Origin: Oopsacas minuta
Taxonomy: Eukaryota > Porifera > Hexactinellida > Lyssacinosida > Leucopsacidae
DNA: 64,000 bases
NCBI GenBank assembly: GCA_024704765.1
Contig: JAKMXF010000099.1
Span: forward strand, 258,432 to 322,431
Direction of reading: 5' to 3'
Positions 1-12,211 of this stretch are shown here, piece by piece (position 1 is the stretch's first letter; each line of letters begins with the position of its first letter). The position numbers and the translations under genes were made by a program. The notes beneath the pieces were generated by a model. That model was given only the letters and a program-made list of their open reading frames with translations. It was not told the origin of the DNA and ran no database searches.

Positions 1-284
1 TGTCCACTGTGTTTCTTTAGCTACTGACAAAGCTTTTATGCTTCTCTAAACTCCTAAAGTATACAAACTCACCAATACATTAAATTCAACTATTACAGGC
101 TCTGAGAGATTTCTGAGAGACTGAAGAATAGTATCTAACGACTGATATGTGACAGCTTGGAGAAGTTTCCCTTTATTTGAATGAATTACTTTTCATTCGA
201 AACTGTTTCAACCCAAAAATTGTTACAAAACATGTGGTGGCGCCCTAAGGGCCGCCATCCCAACTTTACGCGAATAAGCATATA
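1..284. other. No gene seen
   Basis: AT-rich sequence up to the mariner target site. No reading frame, repeat or RNA gene could be supported here. Confidence 0.5.
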
Positions 285-1619
285 TGAGGACGTTCAATAA
301 GTCTTCGGGTCATGATATATCTTAGGAATTAGTCAGGTAATATATCTACCTTTCATATATTATGAGCCCGTATAGTTAAACTCCATATAAGTACTGAAAG
401 TTTCAAGCTTATTCGATACAAATTACGAATTTTTGAGATAGTACGTATAGTCAATTTACACCCACTGTTGAATTTATTGCTTCAAAGGATGATAATTTCA
501 ACCTCAAATGGCGAACTTACATAGAGTTTCGCACAATACTCAAGATCCAGCTCATAATGATCCTCAGCGAGTTACAGGAGATATAGTTGCGTGGATTGCA
601 CTTCCAGATCTACTGTAGAGCGATGGGTTGCCCGTTTTAGATCTGGTGATCCAGATGTCACAGATTCTTCTCTATATGGAAGACCGGTATCAGCAACCAC
701 TTCAGAGATTATCGCACTCATTGAAAGCCTGGTCATAGAAGACAAGTGCATTAGTGTCAATCAGTTAGAACAAAGTATGGAGATTTCGTCGGGAGTTATT
801 CATACAATTCTGACGACTGAGCTTGGCGACCGATCGATTTGTGGGAAATGGGTCCCGCCTAAGCTCAGTGAGAATCAAAGGTTGGCACGACTGAGTATTG
901 CCAAGAAACTCTTGGAAACTTATGAGAACTGCGATTCTAGACGCTTAACAGAGATTATTACTGGTGACGAGACGTGGGTGTACTATTCAACACCATATAG
1001 CAAGTATAAGAAGCGATCATGGGTGAGGGGCGACGAACAACCGGTGAAAATTCCGAGGCCGACTTCAGAAAACCTAAGATTATGTATACCATCTCTTTCA
1101 GTAGTCATGGAATTGTCCTGCAATTACCTTGTGAGAGTGGCAAGGCTGTTACTGTACTTTCTTTACAAAACAAGTGCTTCCAAATTTGATAAAAATATAG
1201 AAAATAACTGCCCGACAACCGGAACTCGAGGAATGAAGATTTTAATTGATAACGCCAGTTCCCATACAGCTAAGCTTACCAAAGATTTCTTCGATGTAGA
1301 AGGGTTATAATTACTCCCCCATCCACCATACTTACCAGACCTAGCTCCATGTGATTTTTGGCTATTCCCCAAGCTTAAAATCTACCTTCAAGGCAAAGAT
1401 TTTAACACATTACAAGCACTCGGAACGGGCTTATACCAGTACTTCAAATCCATCCCCGAAGAAGAGTACAGAAATGTGTTTTACACATGGGTGGAAAGGT
1501 TAAAACTTTATGTATCTGGAGGAGGGGATTACTTCGAATAAATAATATAGTGAATTAGTGTGTATGGAGTTGGTATCATATTCTATGATATCACCCGCAA
1601 GACTTGTTGAACGCCCCAG
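285..1619 (+). mobile_element. Mariner element with both ends
   Basis: Both terminal inverted repeats are visible. The left end reads TGAGGACGTTCAATAAGTC and the right end, on the opposite strand, reads CTGGGGCGTTCAACAAGTC. TA dinucleotides flank the element at 283-284 and 1620-1621, the target duplication expected of mariner. The length of about 1.34 kb is typical of the family. A second, truncated copy of the same family lies at 43073-43650. Confidence 0.9.
591..1541 (+). pseudogene. Mariner transposase, broken
   Basis: Mariner transposases cut and paste their element in the nucleus with a DD34D catalytic triad. The N-terminal part shows a helix-turn-helix followed by a GRP-type linker (ERWVARFRSG...YGRPVS). 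The first catalytic Asp is in TGDETWVYYS and the second in ILIDNASSHTAK. The third is in LAPCDFWLFPKLK, which is downstream of an in-frame TAA at 1308-1310 that ends the long frame. Between the first and second Asp the reading phase moves away from the family sequence (after SENLRL) and returns before the TGTRGMKILID block, so two compensating indels are present. The N-terminus also lacks a clean in-frame start: an ATG at 508 opens a frame that stops before the helix-turn-helix. The product would be inactive. The family call is firm; the exact indel positions are inferred. Confidence 0.88.
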
Positions 1620-1621
1620 TA

Positions 1622-3228
1622 CATGTTTATATGTCCAGAATGAATTGAAAAAACTGAAATACCACTACTGGACTTATTTAAGAATAGAGGTGTATATCGA
1701 CCTGACTATGAGAAATTCGAGTCTTAGACGATAATTCATAACTGTGACGTCATTATCATCTCTTTGTATTCTCGAAGATTCGCAATATCTGCTAGTGCTC
1801 AAGTTACATACCGAAAGAAGCTGGAAATTTAAATCAAGAGTACCACAGAATTTCAGATGTCTTGACGTCATCACTTTGACTAATTACAAACTCATCCATA
1901 ATTATTGCACCACAATGAATGTATAATAAATAAAAATTGTGGAAGTTGCAAATAATAGAAATTGATAATATTCGAAACATGAGGTGCCTAGTAGGAACAG
2001 CTCCAGTTTTATACAAAGGCCATTAAATGGAGTTTGGAAGGACCAATATTATAAATATGAAATTTTGAGAAAAATTTAATCTCAAGGAATTTAGTTCTGA
2101 GTATAATACCCAGTAGCAAAGGGAGCAAAAACATTAAGAAATTTGAGTACTGCTTCAACCAGACATGGGATCGAATACCTTGAAAAGTATGAAATTATAA
2201 TTAGCGAAACATTAAAATATAATATAAATAGCAATACTTTTAAGGAGTCATGAGATATTTTATACAAGCTGTCCGACGGAGTAAATAGGTTTCTTACATT
2301 TCTCCTCTATATCTGTGGCGGGTACGTTCATTATAGTAAACTAGGTATAATTCCTTCAAAAATTGAATTGATCAAATATATTTTTAGAATAAGAACGATT
2401 TGTTCCGTCTACGGCTTCCTATTGAAGTAACATTAAATAATTATTCTGTTCTGACATAAGAAAAAAAGTCTGTGTAAGATTAAGAGCTATAAACTTCCAT
2501 ATACACTATACTAGTGATCTTCTAATTCAACATACCATACTGAACCCTCTATGCTAACTACAAAAAAGTTACAGATATTTTCTGGAAGGGATTTTCGAAA
2601 AGAACAAAATCTCCTGGGTCCTGTTGGACAAAGTGGTCGAATATATAAAATATGAACTCAACCGCTTCGAAGTGGTATTGTTAATTACATAGTATAGCAT
2701 AAATGATTCTCTGAAACTTTCAAGCCTTACTAGCAAGTAACTTTGGATCCTTATGTCATTGTGTACCGAAAAATGTACAATCGAGATAATTTGATCTAAA
2801 GATTTGGGAACAATATTTTCATATTGTCCCTGAGAGAAGCAGATTGTTTGTGAGCCGTGACTATAATTGAATTCTTTAATTAAAACAAAGTGAATCAGAA
2901 CCTTGGATGGGAGTGACAGAAATGATAAATATGTAAGGACTGTGCCACTTTTCAGAGTGATATGGTGTTCTCATACCACTCTCAAGTAGTTGTGCTCACC
3001 TGACTGTATTATGTTAGCATAATAGTTGGGACAAAATGGCCAATTCGTAGATTAGAGTTTATCTAGTATGTTCCATGTTTTATCATTGCTCAAATTAGTA
3101 TTCCGAGATTGAATATTTGTCGGTCGAACACACCCGAATCAATTTCAATATGAAATAGAAAGCGTTATTGTTGTGATAATAGTTTATACTCATAGGGAGT
3201 TACAGACAATCAGATATAGTACTATAAT
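1622..3228. other. Intergenic, no gene seen
   Basis: AT-rich sequence with only short chance frames. The one item noted is TAAGGAGTCATGAGA at 2241-2255, which occurs inverted at 6964-6978 and could be one end of the Mutator-like element. Confidence 0.4.
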
Positions 3229-3672
3229 CTAATAAACTAAATAATATTTATAGAAGGCTTCCTCTAGAACTGTAAGGCTCCTCTCGTGAAAGGCGATCCG
3301 CTCATCGAGCCCCTCCGCCCTCCTATATGCCCCCCACGCCCGATTCCGCCAAATTTCCTCCCTTTCCTCCGCCTTCGCCGTCCTCAATTCCCACATCCTT
3401 GCCCTCTCCAATGTCTCGACAAAATTTCTAGAAATCCTCCTCTCCCTCTCTTGCGCCTCTACAGCTCTCCCTTCCCACTCCATTCTCCTTTCTCTCTCTG
3501 CGACTGCCTGGGCAACTATAGCTTGCTCCATCTCCCGGCCGCCGCCTCCCACTTGCGTCCCTCAGTCTCTCGCTGCATCGCCCTCCCCTCCCTCTCCCTC
3601 GCGACCAGCTCCATTCTTCGAGCTTCGGCGATGTGTTGCTCGAGCTCCTTTAGAAGCTTCTGGTATTCCATA
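3229..3672 (-). pseudogene. Arg/Glu-rich coiled-coil protein, frameshifted
   Basis: An ATG at 3672 opens a frame beginning MEYQKLLKELEQHIAEARRM that stays charged and helical until a stop near 3510. The downstream part, in another frame, continues the same character (EMEQAIVAQAVAERERRMEW, then repeated Glu/Arg/Ala blocks) to a stop at 3229. Together they would give about 145 residues of almost uninterrupted coiled coil rich in Arg, Glu and Ala, with Trp spaced along it. No family is recognised. The tract is strikingly GC-rich and purine-biased for this window, unlike everything around it. It could be a real coiled-coil gene with one indel, a captured gene fragment, or low-complexity sequence open by chance. 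The long stop-free opposite strand weakens the coding case. Confidence 0.35.
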
Positions 3673-3678
3673 ATCTGA

Positions 3679-4307
3679 ATTTGATAGAGTAGAAAGTTTA
3701 AATAGATGAAAAATTAAATTCCTATTTATTCGTGATATATTCAAGATGAAAACCACAAATCCCACAAATTTCAAATAGCTACTTCCGTTTATGTATCTGG
3801 GAAACATAATGTGACAGTTTGAATTACTTTCACTTGTGAAATTCACGTAAAATACTTAGCATATTATAATTAGTATTTGATAAAAAACCTCCCTGAGCAA
3901 AACAATAAATAAATATTACGATGAAAATCAACTAAAATAGAATAAATTATCTGGAAAGAAACAATAATAACCTCTGTATTAGTTTTTAAAAACAAACAAA
4001 AATAATTACTGAGAATTCAGGATAATTCTGATAACAATATCTTTATAATAATTTCCAAATTCTCCATTCTCCTTTGGGCATTTGCCTTGAAAGTAGATAA
4101 CAATAGTGTGAGATTTATCAGGTGCAATTAAAACAAATGAATGAACGAAACTCTGCGCCCCGGTCTAGTTCGGTACAGCGCTGATGGAGTGTTCTTTCGC
4201 AGATGGTACATATAACCCATTTTACCCTAGACCATATTGAGATGGCTTGGCATCTTTGAGATGGAGGGTCTTTGTGTTAACATATAACGCATAGTTGTTT
4301 TGGGACA
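3679..4307. other. No gene seen
   Basis: AT-rich between the coiled-coil frame and the Mutator-like gene. A less AT-rich patch near 4150-4270 has no recognisable content. Confidence 0.35.
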
Positions 4308-4451
4308 TTGTCAGTTTCATCATCAGTGTTCGAGGAATTATCAGACTGTGTAGAATTGGATTGGGTAACAGAATTATCGGACTCATTTGAGCTGATAAGC
4401 GTGTTAAGTCGTCGTTTCACAGCTTTACCCCAGGGGGTAGTGGTGGATCTC

Positions 4452-6635
4452 CTAATGGCAGTTCTTACTCGAACTGGACGGGTCCTGGCGGGCTTGGCGA
4501 ATTTTCCGAACCAAAAGAACTGGACTTGTAACTACGTCCACCTTCTTTCTGTATAAGCTCAGTTTCACGGCGTAGCTTTGTGAGTTTTTGTCTCGGGTTC
4601 GTCGATGGATATTAGCCTTCTCGATATACTTCCGGTGGTGATCTTTGACGTGATCACGTTTGACTACTGATCTAAAAGAAGAATAAGAAGGATTGAGGTT
4701 AAGGTCACGCATATAACCATAAAGGCAGAGTTCTCCCTCATTGAAAACAGCAACTGCGATGGCTGTGCTAATGCAAATGTTTCGTGGAGAAAGATATTTA
4801 GCCTTGGGACAGAAGTTCCAGATGACGTTGTGAAGTGATTCGTTAGCATTTTGTGTCAAACCAAGAGTCAGGTGGCTACAAACTCTTCCGTGGCATAAAT
4901 ATCGAATACCTCATTAATTTTCAAGATCTCGTTTGGTGTGTAGTTGGTAGGTTTAGTGGGTGATGGTTTAGTAGTGCTCGAAGTTCGTTTCCAGTGGCAC
5001 CAAGTATCGAGAGGACAGTTGGAATGGTCACTACTAACGTGATGGAGAAAGGTGTTAAGTCCTTTAGCGAGTTGTGCAGGTGACTTGCCCCTGTTTTGTA
5101 GAACAACCGTTGAGTAGTTTGTCGAAACATAGTCAGCTTCAGTACTGAGAGTTTGCACTGGATGTATGATTGCTTTGCGGTGTTCTTCTTAATTCTACAG
5201 AGTGTTTTCTTGATCCGCTTCACCTCATGTGCCAAGCATTCTTCCTTATGAATAGGAAGTGAGTCGTATGGATTCATTTGACAGACTTGTGTGTAAGATT
5301 TCGAGTCGCCATCTCCGATGAAGGTGTTGTAGCACAGTTTCGCTTTAGAGTCGATCTACCCAAATTCGTTTTGGCAGCTTCTGGTTCCATTGATTGACTG
5401 GACCCGCTATGGTTCTTTAAACAATGTAGCTGGTGGGTGTTGTACCATTTTATGTACTCTTCAGGATGTTCGTTTTGGCGTTGTCTTGACCACCGATTAC
5501 ATTTCTCGCATGTCCGATTGAGTAGTACATAAGCTAAAACTTTCTTAGTGCTGGCAGATATAGCGGATCCAAACCCTACATTTGAATAGTATCCTCTTGT
5601 CTTCGATGAGCTGTCAAAACTAACGGCGGTGTTGGTACAGTTTGGGACAGGAGATGGAATGGAATCGACTCTCAAGTGTAATTCATCTGCTGCGCCTTGC
5701 ATAGATAACTCGACAGCAATGTTAACTACGTCCTCGATCTTGTTGAGGTAGGTGTTGGCATATGTTCCAGTGGACGGGACATGTCGAAAACGGTGGCGAA
5801 TTTGTGAAGATCCCCCCAAGAAAGTCAAGAACAATGTACAGCAAGTACAGATCGCATCGTTACTTCATTGAGTCCCTGTTTTGGTAATGTAGTGTTGACG
5901 TATTTAGTGGACTCAGGTAGGTTCATGGGCTTGGAAGAAGGGAAATCTGCGTATAGGTGGTGATAGGAGGCACACTTTATATAGAAATACGTTTGCCAAC
6001 CATGTACGAAGTCTGACTCATATAACGAGAGGTAATCATTTGAACAGTACGTGCAGCGAATCTTCGTCATGGCTTCAGTAAGTATGCCGATGTCTAAAAT
6101 TCTCATCCCATGTGGTTTGGAAGCTTTGACTGTCCGGGTGGTGTCTGGATCGCTTTTCATTAGAACTTGTTACTTTCTATATGGAAAAGGGGCAGAGAAT
6201 CTTGAGGTATAACCACAGCGAGGAACCTTATATCTGTATCTCTTGGATTGAGGAATAGATTGGGTAGAAGTATCAAGTATAGTAGAATTGTCTAAAGAAG
6301 AGGAGGGTAGCTGTATTTTGGTGTATTGATTGCCTCGAAATCTGTATTTTTCCAATGTCGACCCTTCTTCTACGAGGGGCAGTTATGGAGGAAATAGGAA
6401 AGAACACTTGCGACTCCTGTGAATTTAGTTCAAAGATGTCATAGGTAGAGTTAGACTTGGTGTTGGTGGTAGTGAGGAACTAGGGGTAGGAACAGTGCTG
6501 GAACTGAAAGTATCGAGGTTGATGAAATAACCGGAGGAGTTGGAGGAAAGAGAGTCGTCGTCTCCGTGCTCCCATAGATTGTTTTGTTGGTTAGATTGAG
6601 AGGAAGTAGAAGAATTATCAGATGAATGAGAAGAC
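4452..6635 (-). pseudogene. Mutator-like transposase gene, decayed
   Basis: The pieces run in order along the minus strand. First is a Ser-rich N-terminus (MSSHSSDNSSTSS), then a KYRFRGNQYTK motif near 6350. A block follows starting HGMRILDIGILTEAM with paired cysteines (CTYC). The catalytic region holds TAVSFDSSSKTRGYY, with the presumed first Asp, then CEKCNRWSRQ and LKNHSGSSQSMEPEAA. A Cys/Trp block follows (NCPLDTWCHWKR), then the C-terminal TQNANESLHNVIWNFCPKAK. That order matches the Mutator-like transposase domain proteins common in arthropods, which act as nuclear DDE transposases or domesticated relatives. The pieces lie in different frames with breaks near 6165, 5830, 5275 and 4865. 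Some breaks could be introns, but the ones at 5275 and 4865 look like plain indels. No clean terminal repeats were found. The family call is good; activity is unlikely. Confidence 0.7.
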
Positions 6636-6772
6636 ATATTGAAGAAAAAAAGAAATCCAATTGTGAAAGAAAAAAGGAAATGTATTAGCGATGAGATTAT
6701 ATTATCAGCGAACCCAATGACCCCTGGATAAAGAATATAAAAAATTAAATGCTGTTTCAAGTAGTCATGCAT

Positions 6773-7064
6773 TAGGAGGAAGATTGTACAAAAAGGAAAA
6801 TTTTCTATTTTAGGATAAAACTGAAGTCAGTAAAAGTCGCATATTGAAGTCAAAAATATTCAGAATATAAAATTTTCAATTCTGGAGTATCCTCTCATTG
6901 TTTAAGTATATTTCAGGGAGGATAACACAATTTTTAAGATTTTGAGAAAAATGGTGAAAGAATTCTCATGACTCCTTAAATGAAAAAGTATTACATCAAT
7001 ATCAATAAAAAAAAATTGGAAGTAAATAGGTGAAATATACAAACTTTTGTCAGTAATTTTAAAA
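6773..7064. other. No gene seen
   Basis: AT-rich sequence between the Mutator-like gene and the satellite array. It contains the 15-bp inverted partner (6964-6978) of the motif at 2241. Confidence 0.4.
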
Positions 7065-7575
7065 TATACACGCACAAAATTGTGAAAGTAAACTATTCAA
7101 AGTATTGTCACTGGATTTCAAATGTCAGCAATTATTCACTAGTATATTGGTAAATACATAGCATTTCACTCAATTTCAAAACAGACATAGTATTCATTTA
7201 CAGCAGAACAATGCACATATTTCACAATCACTATCAATAATCAACATACTAAATTGTGTACGTATACTATACAAAGTTTATTCAGTCAATTTCAAATGTC
7301 ACAACACATATTGCCTAATATATAGTTCAAAACATAGCATTACACTCACTTTGATTAGAAACAAAGTAGTTGTGATCAGCTGAACCATGTATATACTTCA
7401 CAGTCAGTTTCAGAATTCTACACATAGAATTTTGAAAGTACACTATACAAAGTATTGTCGGTCAATTTCAAATGTCACAACATATTCCTGAATACATAGT
7501 TCAAAACATAGCATTTCACTCGCTTTGATTAGAAATAAATTAGTTGTGATCACTGAACTATGTATATATTTCCTA
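7065..7575. repeat. 174-bp satellite, orientation A, left end
   Basis: Start of the array. Recurrent landmarks are TTTCAAATGTCACAACATAT, CATAGCATTTCACTC, GTTGTGATCAGCTGAAC, TTCTACACATAGAATT and AAGTACACTATACAAAGTAT, spaced about 174-178 bp apart. The first units, near 7065-7260, are the most diverged. Confidence 0.8.
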
Positions 7576-8000
7576 CACGGGTAACTGAGAAAACATTATG
7601 ACAAAAAAAGTGTTGTCGTTGACATTTTTTCACTTTCTTATACAGAATTTTGTGAGGAATCCGAATATACGCTCCAAAAAATTTTGCTACCATTGAAATT
7701 TTTTTACAGATTATACAAAAATTTATAAACTCAAAAAAATCCTGGCTACAATAATTTCAACATATCCCCATTTTTAATATATTTTCGTCATTCTTTGCTG
7801 ATACAATTCCTTCTAGAATTCAATTTAATTACTTGTTACCTAATAGAATTAATGTTTTTAACGAATTCCTATCCAAAATGTCATTACCATGGTAACAAAA
7901 TGAAACGTGGGAATTTACGCAACAGTTTTCAATCTAGCTAAGTAGTACTTGTATGATATTACATTTAGGATATATACGTGTAATTATTGATGCTTAACCT
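7576..8000. repeat. Left long terminal inverted repeat
   Basis: Pairs with 10082-10498. Shared blocks include ATGTCATTACCATGGTAACA against its mismatched inverted partner, and GGATATATACGTGTAATTAT. Confidence 0.8.
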
Positions 8001-8064
8001 TAACTTAACCAATTATTTTTATTCCAAATATAATGTAATGTAGAACACGACCTAGCTTATCATA

Positions 8065-10064
8065 CTATGATTTATTTATGAAATTGACGAAGTTAACATC
8101 TGATACTGTGTTTAACAAGCACTCTGGAAATTTTTCATTTTCCTCTTGACATTTATATCTTGTCTCCCAAACTCTGCCAAATCTAGAATGGGCAGATTCA
8201 AATGCTTGTTCTGAAACTGATCCTAAACCCATTCCATCTGGAAGATAATTTGTGATAAACGGAATTAGGTGCCTACATAGAACATGAACTTTTGTAGAGC
8301 AAGAAAGTCCTGATTGTTTAAATGATTGTTCAAAATGATATACTGCCATTTTGAAATCTCCCTTTAAGTTTTTCCCGAGGCAAGAATCAACAACACCCCT
8401 GAATTTTACAAGCGTGATATAAGACGAATTACTCTTTGGAAACCCGAGTTCCAATGCCTCCTTTGTGATTTTCCTCATTGCATTACCTTCAAATGCTCCT
8501 CCATGGTAAGCACTTCTATGAATATTCAGTTCTTATAGTATTCCTTCATGGTGTTCTTTTTCGTCCTCAGACATTGTGATGAGGATGGCATCGTATAACT
8601 TCTGTCCTATCCCAAGTAACAGATGTAATTCGGGAAGATTAAACATTTGCATGAAATCTACCAGCCATACATTTAGTGCTTGGCGATCCTCAATACCATC
8701 GCAGTCAATTGCATGATTCTTAGAATCTCCCTGATACATATCTTGAAGGTTTTGAAACATCTCTAGATTGTTAGCAGATGATCGTTCTTCCCACTGAACA
8801 CTGTCTAAACCCCTTCTATTCTCCCAAGTACACCATATACAAGGGCTACGTCCGTTCATTATTCCCAAGCAATAACTTGCAGCTTTCAAATCTACCGCAA
8901 ATGAAATGTTGCATTCTTCCATCAACCGTTTTACCTGGTCATCTTGAAGCATAACGGAGAAGTTATAATTACACTCAGGGGCACTCGTAACCCATAGATA
9001 AACCAGGTAATCGATAGAATTATCATTCTGTAGACACATAAGTAGTTTAGTGAAACCACGACCAAAGTCTAATCCAAGCTTGAAATGAAGCTCATGTACC
9101 GATATTTCTCCGCTGATATTAAAGATCTTTTCTATCAGGGCATCGATATTGCAACATCTCACTATCCAGGAGTTCCTATATTCTGACTTGTATTTCTCTT
9201 TACTATAGTCCAGCTCAATCTGGATGCATTCGAATATTTCGTCGCACAACAAATGTCGTTCTCTATAGTAGCTATCCATTGATGGACATGGTACTCCAAC
9301 ATCTCTAATAATTCGAGTTACTACCTTTAACTGCTTATTAGACAATGACATTCCTGAACACTTCAAATTCGCGATGTGAGAGAAATCCATTTTTGGTACT
9401 TAGCTGGACGTTCGTCAGTACTGGAAGAGGAGATAGAAAGATGAAACGGATTCCCACCTGAAGTTTTAGGCAAATGAATTGAAGATTTGTTGGGGCTACA
9501 TTCATGTAATCTTTGGTATACATTATCACCAACGAATGTATCAATAGCGTTATGGTGTTCCAACATATTATGTGCGTTGGTAATCAATGTCTTTTTCAAA
9601 CAGATATGACTAACTCCAGGACTAACACGACTCGCACATAAGTTGCATATCTTGATCGTCTTTTGAGGTGAATTGATTGTTGGTCTACCTGGCTTTATAT
9701 GGATTATCGAAGATGAAGCTTGATTCTTGCGAGCAAACCTTTAACTTTCGGTACACATTGAACAAAAGTTCCCAATGCGGCAGGTGTTTAAGCGCGTGTT
9801 ACGAATTACGGGCCAATCATTTCGTGCGGGTGTTTTCCTCGTCGTATCCCCTGAGGACAGAGTAAACAAGTAGAGCTTACAAGTATTACACACGATATAA
9901 GGGCGATTATCTTCTAAAATATTGATTGGTTCCAAATATTGGTTGTATAATTCACCTAACTTAGTGTCCTTTAGGTGATTATTCCTCAAAACAAATTTTG
10001 CCAACTTTCGAACAACACAAGCGACAAATTCTAGTATTTGCATGTTCATGTTTTGTTTCTTCAC
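8065..10064 (-). pseudogene. Putative transposase, unassigned family
   Basis: Read on the minus strand, the N-terminus carries paired Cys motifs that look zinc-binding (CNTCKLYLF, CSMC), then a KPGRP linker after one in-frame TAA, then CNLCASRVS. After a single frameshift near 9370 comes a long block with an acidic core: KLGLDFGRGFTKLLM, then AVDLKAASYCLGIMNGRSPC and a CIWC motif. The C-terminal block reads HLLLGIGQKLY, YHGGAFEGN and GSVSEQAFESAH. A second in-frame TAA at 8533-8535 separates the last two. The layout (Zn fingers, Asp-rich core with CxxC, C-terminal Glu/His motifs) is what an RNase H-fold DDE transposase would show, and I have met this family only as uncharacterised animal proteins. 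The total is about 660 codons with two stops and one frameshift. Function is inferred from context. Confidence 0.6.
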
Positions 10065-10081
10065 TCATTTGCTTTAACTGA

Positions 10082-10498
10082 ATTAATCAATAATTACACG
10101 TATATATCCTAAATGTAATAAAATGTAAGTACTACTTAGCTAGATTGAAAACTATTGCGTAAATTCCCACATTTCAATTTGTTGCCGTGGTAATGACATT
10201 TTGGATAGGAATTCGGTAAAAACATCAATTCTATTAGGTAGCTGGTAATTAAATTGAATTATAGACAGAAGTATATCAGCGAAGAATCACGATAATATAA
10301 TACAAATGGGGATGTGTTAAAATTATTGTAGCCGGAATTTTATTGAATTCATAAATTTTGGTATAATCTGAAAGAAATTTTAATGGAAGTAAAATTATTT
10401 GGAGCGTATGTTCGGATTCCTCATAAAATTCTGTATAAGAAAGTGAAAAAATCTCAACGACCTCATTTTTTTGTCATAATTTTGTTCAGTTACACGTG
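10082..10498. repeat. Right long terminal inverted repeat
   Basis: Reverse complement of 7576-8000 with scattered substitutions. The outer tip is CAGTTACACGTG, followed at once by satellite sequence (CACAGTCAGGTTCAG). Confidence 0.8.
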
Positions 10499-12211
10499 CA
10501 CAGTCAGGTTCAGAATTCTACACATAGAATTTTGATAGTACACTATACAAAGTATTTTGAGTTAAATTCAAATGTCCAACATATTACCTAATATATAATT
10601 CAAAACATGGCATTACACTCACTTTGAATAGAAACAAAGTTGTTGTGATCAGCTGAAATATCTATATAATTCACAGTCAGCTTCAGGATTCTACACATAG
10701 AATTTTGAAAGTACACTATACAGATAAATGTCACTCAATTGCAAATGTCACTAAATATTACCTAATATATAATTCAAAACATGGGATTTCACTAACTTTG
10801 ATTAAAAACAAAGTTGTTGTGATCTGCTGAAATGTGTAAATAATTCACAGTCAGTTTCAGTATTATACACATAGAATTGTGAAACTGCACTGGACAAAGT
10901 ATTGTCACTCAAATTCTAATGTCACAACGTATTGTCAAATTTATAGTTTAAAACATAGCATTGAACTCACTTTGACTAGGATGAGATTATACATGATTAC
11001 CTGAGCCATGTGCATAATTCACAGTCAGGTTCAGAATTCTACAAATAGAATTGTGAAAGTACACCATACAAAGTATTATCACTGAATTTCAAATTACACA
11101 ACATAGTCGTGAATAAATAGTTCAAAACATAGGATTTCACTAAATTTGACTTCACACAGAGTTGTTATGAGCAGTTGAACTGTGTAAAAAATTCACAATC
11201 TGTTTCGGTATTATCCACATAGAATTGTGAAACTGCACTGCAAAGAATTGCCACTCAAATTCAAATGTAACAACATATACTTGAATGAATATATCAAAAC
11301 ATAGGATTTGACTCACGTTGATTACAAACAAAGTTGCTGTGATCAGCTAAACTATGTAAATTAGTCATAGTCAGTTTCAGTATTCTACACATAGAATTGT
11401 GAAAGTACACTATACCAAATATTGTGACTCAATTTCGAATTTCACAAAACATTCCACAATATAGTGTTGAAATTGTTGGGTTTCTTTCACTTTGATTACA
11501 AACAAAGTTGTTGTGATCAGCTTAACTATGTAAATACCTCACAATTAGTTTCAGTATTCTGCACATAGAGTTGTGAAAGTACACTATACAAACTATTGTG
11601 ACTCAATTATAAATTGTTACAGCATATTCCAAAGTACAAAGTTTGAAACATAGGATCTCACTCACTTTGATTACATACGAATGCGTTGTGATCAGCTGAA
11701 CTATGTAATTTATACACATTTAGTTTCAGTAATCTACAGATAGAATTGTGAAAGTACACAATACAAAGTATTGTGACTCAATTTCCAATGTCACAACACA
11801 TTCCATAATATATTGTTTAAAACATAGGATTTCTTTCACTTTGATTACAAACAAAGTTGTTGGGATCAACTCAACTATGTAGATAATAGACAATCAGATT
11901 CAATATTCTACACATAGAATTGTAAAAGTACACTATACCAAGTATTGTGACTCAATATCGAATTTCACAAAACATTCCATAATATATTGTTAAAAATATA
12001 GGACATCACTCACTTTGAGAACAAAGAAAGTGCTGTTAAAAGAATAACTATGGAAAGTATTCATAGTAAGTTTAGTATAGTACACATAGAATTGTGAAAG
12101 TACACAGTACAAAGAATTGTGACTCGATTCCAAATGTCACAACAATTTAGAAAGTATACAGTTCAAAATATAGGATTGAATTGATTATAATTACAAACAA
12201 AGTTGTTAATC
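10499..12211. repeat. Satellite, orientation A
   Basis: About ten units of the 174-bp satellite, moderately diverged from each other, all in the same orientation as 7065-7575. Confidence 0.85.

Larger units (their letters stand above)
7576..10498 (-). mobile_element. DNA transposon with about 420-bp inverted ends
   Basis: The left arm (7576-8000) starts CACGGGTAACTGAG. The right arm (10082-10498) ends CAGTTACACGTG and is its reverse complement over its whole length with scattered mismatches. Satellite sequence resumes on both sides, so the insertion is into the array. The target duplication is not clear: the satellite context suggests only a few bases. The element encodes one broken minus-strand gene. 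Confidence 0.82.

Noticed and set aside
3286-3678. 130-codon plus-strand frame rich in Pro, Leu and Ser
   Set aside because: It is the complement of the Arg/Glu-rich coiled-coil tract. Its composition is a by-product of the purine bias.
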